Assembly: GCA_950295325.1 (NCBI GenBank)
Contig: OX485806.1
Location: 33,294,001 to 33,358,000, forward strand
Length of the DNA stretch: 64,000 nucleotides
Direction: 5' to 3'
From: Polytrichum commune
Lineage: Eukaryota; Streptophyta; Polytrichopsida; Polytrichales; Polytrichaceae
The translations under genes and the position numbers were made by a program. A model generated the notes under the pieces. It saw only the letters and a program-made list of their open reading frames with translations, was not told where the DNA came from and searched no databases. Shown piece after piece: positions 61,030-64,000 of the stretch. Within the stretch, counting starts at the first letter, position 1, and every line of letters begins with the position of its first letter.

Positions 61030-61850
61030 TCTATAATAAGAGGACGAGTCCATTAGGACTTCCTTTTCACTGGCTTAACCGCAGGGAATGTTTACACTAA
61101 GTAACTTTCGGACTTAGTATAAAAAAAGACACAACACTTGAGCTGGGTGGTGTATGTAACCCAACTCTTACTTTGGTTACACGAGGTTCAGATGGCTAAG
61201 GAACAGGTAGAATACTTCATGAAAGTATGTGTATTCTTTTTTGCAAAATATGTATGTATGTTGTACATTATTGTGTGACATAGATAACAATTGGGTTCTA
61301 CTGTGATTCACCTCGTATACGTTACTAACCCTCTCTTTGGATTTGGTTGGTGGCATGGGCACAAGTGAGGCAGACCCTTCACAAATTTGACAACATCATT
61401 AGGTTTTGCATATCAACTTCTATCAAGGAATTTGTGTACTTTGAGCGTCAACATTCTTTGATTATGAATGTTAGACTACACATATGGCAATGATAGGACT
61501 TTGAAGTACTTATGGGTTAGATATATACTTGAGAATGATATGTTATGGATATAATATACTTTAGGTTACATGTATGGGATGCATTGTAAAACCATAGTAA
61601 CGAAAGTTTACTTATGGTTGATGATACATATACTTAGAAGCATGCCAAGAAGAGACAATGACTTTGATAGTTTGCTTGCTTAACCAAGGCACGAGTATAG
61701 GGGATGAACCCACCCACCCTCCCAGGTTTTGTAAGGTACATGGATATATGCAATGGAATGGAATGGCCTCTTGATAAGAGGATGTGTTGCACAAAAACTA
61801 AGTTTGAAAGTAAGCTTAGCTATAAGCAAGAAAAGCCCAACTCTCTCTCT
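61030..61850 (+). repeat. Right copy of the ~0.8-kb direct repeat flanking the CACTA element
   Basis: Counterpart of 55,483-56,295. It begins CTATAATAAGAGGACGAG directly against the truncated transposase frame and ends near a (CT)n run. Confidence 0.8.
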
Positions 61851-61859
61851 CTCTCTGGA

Positions 61860-62900
61860 TATTTCATCGATTGCAAAACATCAAATATGCCAAGCAAGCA
61901 ATAAGTAGTGTGTTTCCATGTGCATTGGCCATGAGGGACGCCGTGGATTAATGTAATGCCATAAAAGCATGATTGACTCACTAGGGCCTATGTTGGTTTA
62001 TGGAGCGGTGATGAGGTGGCTTTAGGAGCTAATTATGTGCGGTTGGCAGCTAGGGTGGTGATCATCAACAAGCAAGTGAACCTACATTTCAATCGGTGTC
62101 AAGTAACCTGGGGTTTCTATCCCAGGAGGGAAGGTGACACAGTGCTAGTAATGGCAAAGGCTTCATGTGGCAATCGTCTGCATTAGTTTGGGGTAGGTGT
62201 CATATGGTGGGAGCTCGTAATTGGAAGGCGGCTAGGGGTGTAAACTACATTCGTCGTTGAGCAGTAGGGAGGTGCATTGTGGTGGGTCTTCATCAAGGGA
62301 ATCATGTGTGTGAGGATGCATTGTGCAACCTTTTGTGGTTTGATTTTATTTTTTTATGTATGTAAGGTTGCAAGTGGGCTCTTCGTGGAGGATAGTATAG
62401 ATGAAGCTTTTTAGCTTCTGTTTTGGAACTAAAGTTTCCTTCCTATGAGTGATGTGTAAATCTATTGTGATTGTTTTGTTTTTCCCGCTTTGGTGCCTAG
62501 CCTTCTAATTAATGTAACTCCCATAACCAATCTTAATGTGACATCACTTTTAATGTAACTCCCATTAATGTGACATTACTTTTACACCGTATCTTAGTGG
62601 GCCCACTCAAGAAATCACTCCTTCTAGCTCAAGAAACCAATCTTCATAAGTACACTCTAAACTTTGTAATATTACGCTTGTGGCAACCAAAATACACTTA
62701 ATAGTAAGGTGTTATGTAGTGTTAACATGGGTGCGTGATACAAGAAATTGAGTGTAGCATGTGACACTATGGAATAATACAAAACAAACATTGCAATAAT
62801 GACAACGTGATGCGTGCGAGTGTGGGGATTGAATTCTTTGGTGGTTTACTTTGATGTCAAAATCCGTGATATATGGGAGGGAGATGTGATAACAAGGAGT
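61860..62900. other. Intergenic stretch before the IscA-like gene
   Basis: No recognised gene. It has a short local repeat 'taatgtaactccca' / 'taatgtgacat.actttta' near 62,510-62,590. Confidence 0.55.
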
Positions 62901-63045
62901 GAAATTGAAATTGAGAACATTCGTTCCCTAGGGTTTCAAATATAAGAGAAGGAGTGACATTAAGGAGGTTGATATTGCAGAGTCATCAGACCCGCATGTA
63001 AAATCCTCCCTCCATTGGGAACGAATTGGGAACATGAAGGGAACG

Positions 63046-63051
63046 CACGTG
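63046..63051. promoter_or_regulatory. G-box (CACGTG) upstream of the IscA-like gene
   Basis: The palindromic CACGTG core lies 241 bp before the predicted ATG, inside GAACGCACGTGTTG. G-boxes are common bZIP/bHLH sites in plant promoters. Function here is inferred from position only. It also lies inside a 71-codon ATG-initiated frame (63,034-63,249), which would be an upstream ORF if transcription starts earlier. Confidence 0.35.
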
Positions 63052-63291
63052 TTGTTTCCTGCTCTCTCTCTGTCTCTCTGTGGGGCTATGGCGATTGGCT
63101 ATGGCCGAAAACCCCCTTCACCGCAAACCCTAATTCACGCTTTCCTCTATAATCCATCATGTCACATTCTGCCATCCACTTCACATACCCTTGCGCAACC
63201 CTCACATGTTCTAAGAAATTATTTTATGTTTAAAAGAGGTTCATTTTGATCACTGAAGCATATCTTAGTTCTCAATTCGGTGCACTCTGCA

Positions 63292-63777
63292 ATGGCGAGG
63301 CGTGAAGCTCTGCCATTATTGCGAGCCTGGAAATCTTTTCGTGTAGTCACATCGGCGAGGAATTCTTCTTCTCCTAATTTGGGTCGTTCTCTGGTGTCCG
63401 ATCCAGCCCTACAGTCTCACAGTTGTGTACAGAGTTTGAACAGGGCCTCAGAAATAGTAGAAATTCTAGATTGCAAGAGTTCGGGTCTCGCTGTTAGGCA
63501 TCAGGTGCAGTCGATTGATATTCCAAATTCTGTAATTAGGGTTCCGGGACGATTTGCTCAGGCAATTTTTAGTACTCTAAGAGGTTCAGTTTCGAGTTCA
63601 GGTTTAGGTTCAGGGTTTTGCAATGTATTGGATGGAGTAGAAGATAGGTTGGGAATTGTGGTGGCACGGAATGGGAATGGGATTAGGCACCAGCATGTGT
63701 CGACAGCCGAAGAACCCAAACCTGCGGAGGAGACGACGACCCAGGAGGGGATCACCTTGACCGACAGTTGCATACGG
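63292..63777 (+). CDS. First exon of an organelle-targeted IscA-like iron-sulfur assembly protein (partial)
   Basis: Starting at MARREALPLLRAWKSFRV, the exon encodes 162 residues and ends in phase 0 at ...CGG|GTACTT. The N-terminus has several Arg, many Ser, and Ala and Leu, and no acidic residue apart from one early Glu, which is typical of a mitochondrial presequence. The final residues, EGITLTDSCIR, match the start of the A-type Fe-S carrier fold (family pattern: LT-x-CIRRLKEL), most like plant mitochondrial ISCA2-type proteins. The Fe-S-binding cysteines of the core would lie in later exons outside the window, so the assignment rests on one short motif plus the targeting-type N-terminus. 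The presequence-like region is long for the family (~150 residues). Confidence 0.6.
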
Positions 63778-64000
63778 GTACTTACACCAATTTTCTACTT
63801 TGCATTCGGGTTCTAATTTCATGTAAAATGGTTGAGTATCACAAGATAGTACTAAGTTCGGGTTTTATCCTTAGCAATACTTAGGACATGAATTTTAATG
63901 TATGATGATGTATGATGTGGAATTCTAAGCTGAATCATTTTGTGAACCTGAATTTTTCCGCTCTACTTTTGACGATTCATGTAAAATGGTGGAGTAGCTC
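63778..64000 (+). other. First intron of the IscA-like gene (partial)
   Basis: It starts with the GTACTT donor. No acceptor followed by an RLKEL-type continuation is seen before the window ends. Confidence 0.5.

Larger units (their letters stand above)
56442..61030 (-). mobile_element. CACTA (En/Spm-like) transposon, one end missing
   Basis: The left terminus CACTACAAGAAAACCAGCCC is the canonical plant CACTA end. It is followed by subterminal sequence dense in GACTA/AGTCAT motifs (56,460-56,800, 57,170-57,230, 58,300-58,440). A TNP2-type transposase gene runs toward this end. The matching right terminus (…TTTTCTTGTAGTG) is not found. The transposase frame stops being recognisable at about 61,030, exactly where the right flanking direct repeat starts. 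The element is therefore truncated and probably immobile on its own. Confidence 0.85.
57359..61030 (-). pseudogene. TNP2-type CACTA transposase, multi-exon, 5'-truncated and frameshifted
   Basis: The gene runs in pieces on the minus strand. ~61030-60580 reads YGCCLFRKELQDAKSCPKC then NYNLHAW..KPFFIMLALLIPG. 60357-59837 reads RESVTSENIDVYL..., CIHDFPTYGLTSG, ending KLPYW. ~59370-58493 reads LLIRHLLDPMHCEKSICENV and the DUF4218 region, with MSHLPIHLVQQL and RWMYPIERYLKRLKGYV. A short exon near 58,480-58,410 has RARIHEFVLTNAEPLQSY. A further piece near 58,200-57,960 has NEQFSEWFP. 57943-57359 is DUF4216-like, with ILLYCKWVRATW and FFVDDVAHPGWKVVL. Together these are the TNP2, DUF4218 and DUF4216 domains of CMC/CACTA transposases. 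The start is missing. Between 57,990 and 57,930 the frame changes (AYGNHIRV to STCDSGVAATF), so it is probably inactive. The introns contain a shared 98-bp repeat. Confidence 0.85.

Overview
The window is nuclear DNA of a land plant. It holds a spliced MYB-CC (PHR1-type) transcription factor gene, a second spliced gene with plant-type GT-AG introns, and the first exon of an organelle-targeted IscA-like gene. These sit in AT-leaning sequence packed with plant-type transposons: CACTA/TNP2, PIF/Harbinger-type and hAT-type MITEs, and tRNA-headed SINEs. The long homopolymer-rich N-terminus of the PHR-like protein, the low gene density and the dense MITE/SINE content would fit a non-seed vascular plant (fern or lycophyte), but that placement is only an inference. 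Nothing here is bacterial.

Layout. Bases 1-37,400 hold no gene I can support. They are a mosaic of short non-autonomous elements, many with readable target-site duplications (TSDs): four tRNA-type SINE copies, a 143-bp poly(A) retroposon, at least nine copies of a hAT-like MITE, several PIF/Harbinger-type MITEs, a foldback region with ~430-bp arms, a six-unit ~230-bp tandem array and many microsatellites. A decayed Tc1-type (DD34E) transposase lies at 37,526-38,512.

The genic block runs from about 39,000 to 54,300. The PHR-like gene (+, 40,866-47,303) encodes a predicted 737 residues in eight coding exons: Q/N/G-rich N-terminus, GARP/MYB domain ending in SHLQKYR, then the MYB-CC coiled coil. 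Convergent to it is a three-exon gene (-, 53,492-50,562) for a 487-residue protein. I tentatively assign that protein to the SMC5/6-associated ASAP1/NSE6-like family. The introns of the two genes share a dispersed repeat. A 5S-rRNA-like SINE candidate lies just downstream of the PHR-like gene.

From 55,480 to 61,850 a CACTA element with a multi-exon TNP2-type transposase (-) is flanked by ~0.8-kb direct repeats. One terminus is present and the other is lost. One of its introns looks as if it arose by tandem duplication of exon sequence containing an AG|GT. The window ends in the first exon of an IscA-like iron-sulfur assembly gene (+, 63,292-63,777), which continues beyond the window.

The three host genes have no evident joint pathway (phosphate signalling, genome maintenance, Fe-S assembly). 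The exon-intron models were made by hand from splice consensus and frame continuity. They are not transcript-backed.
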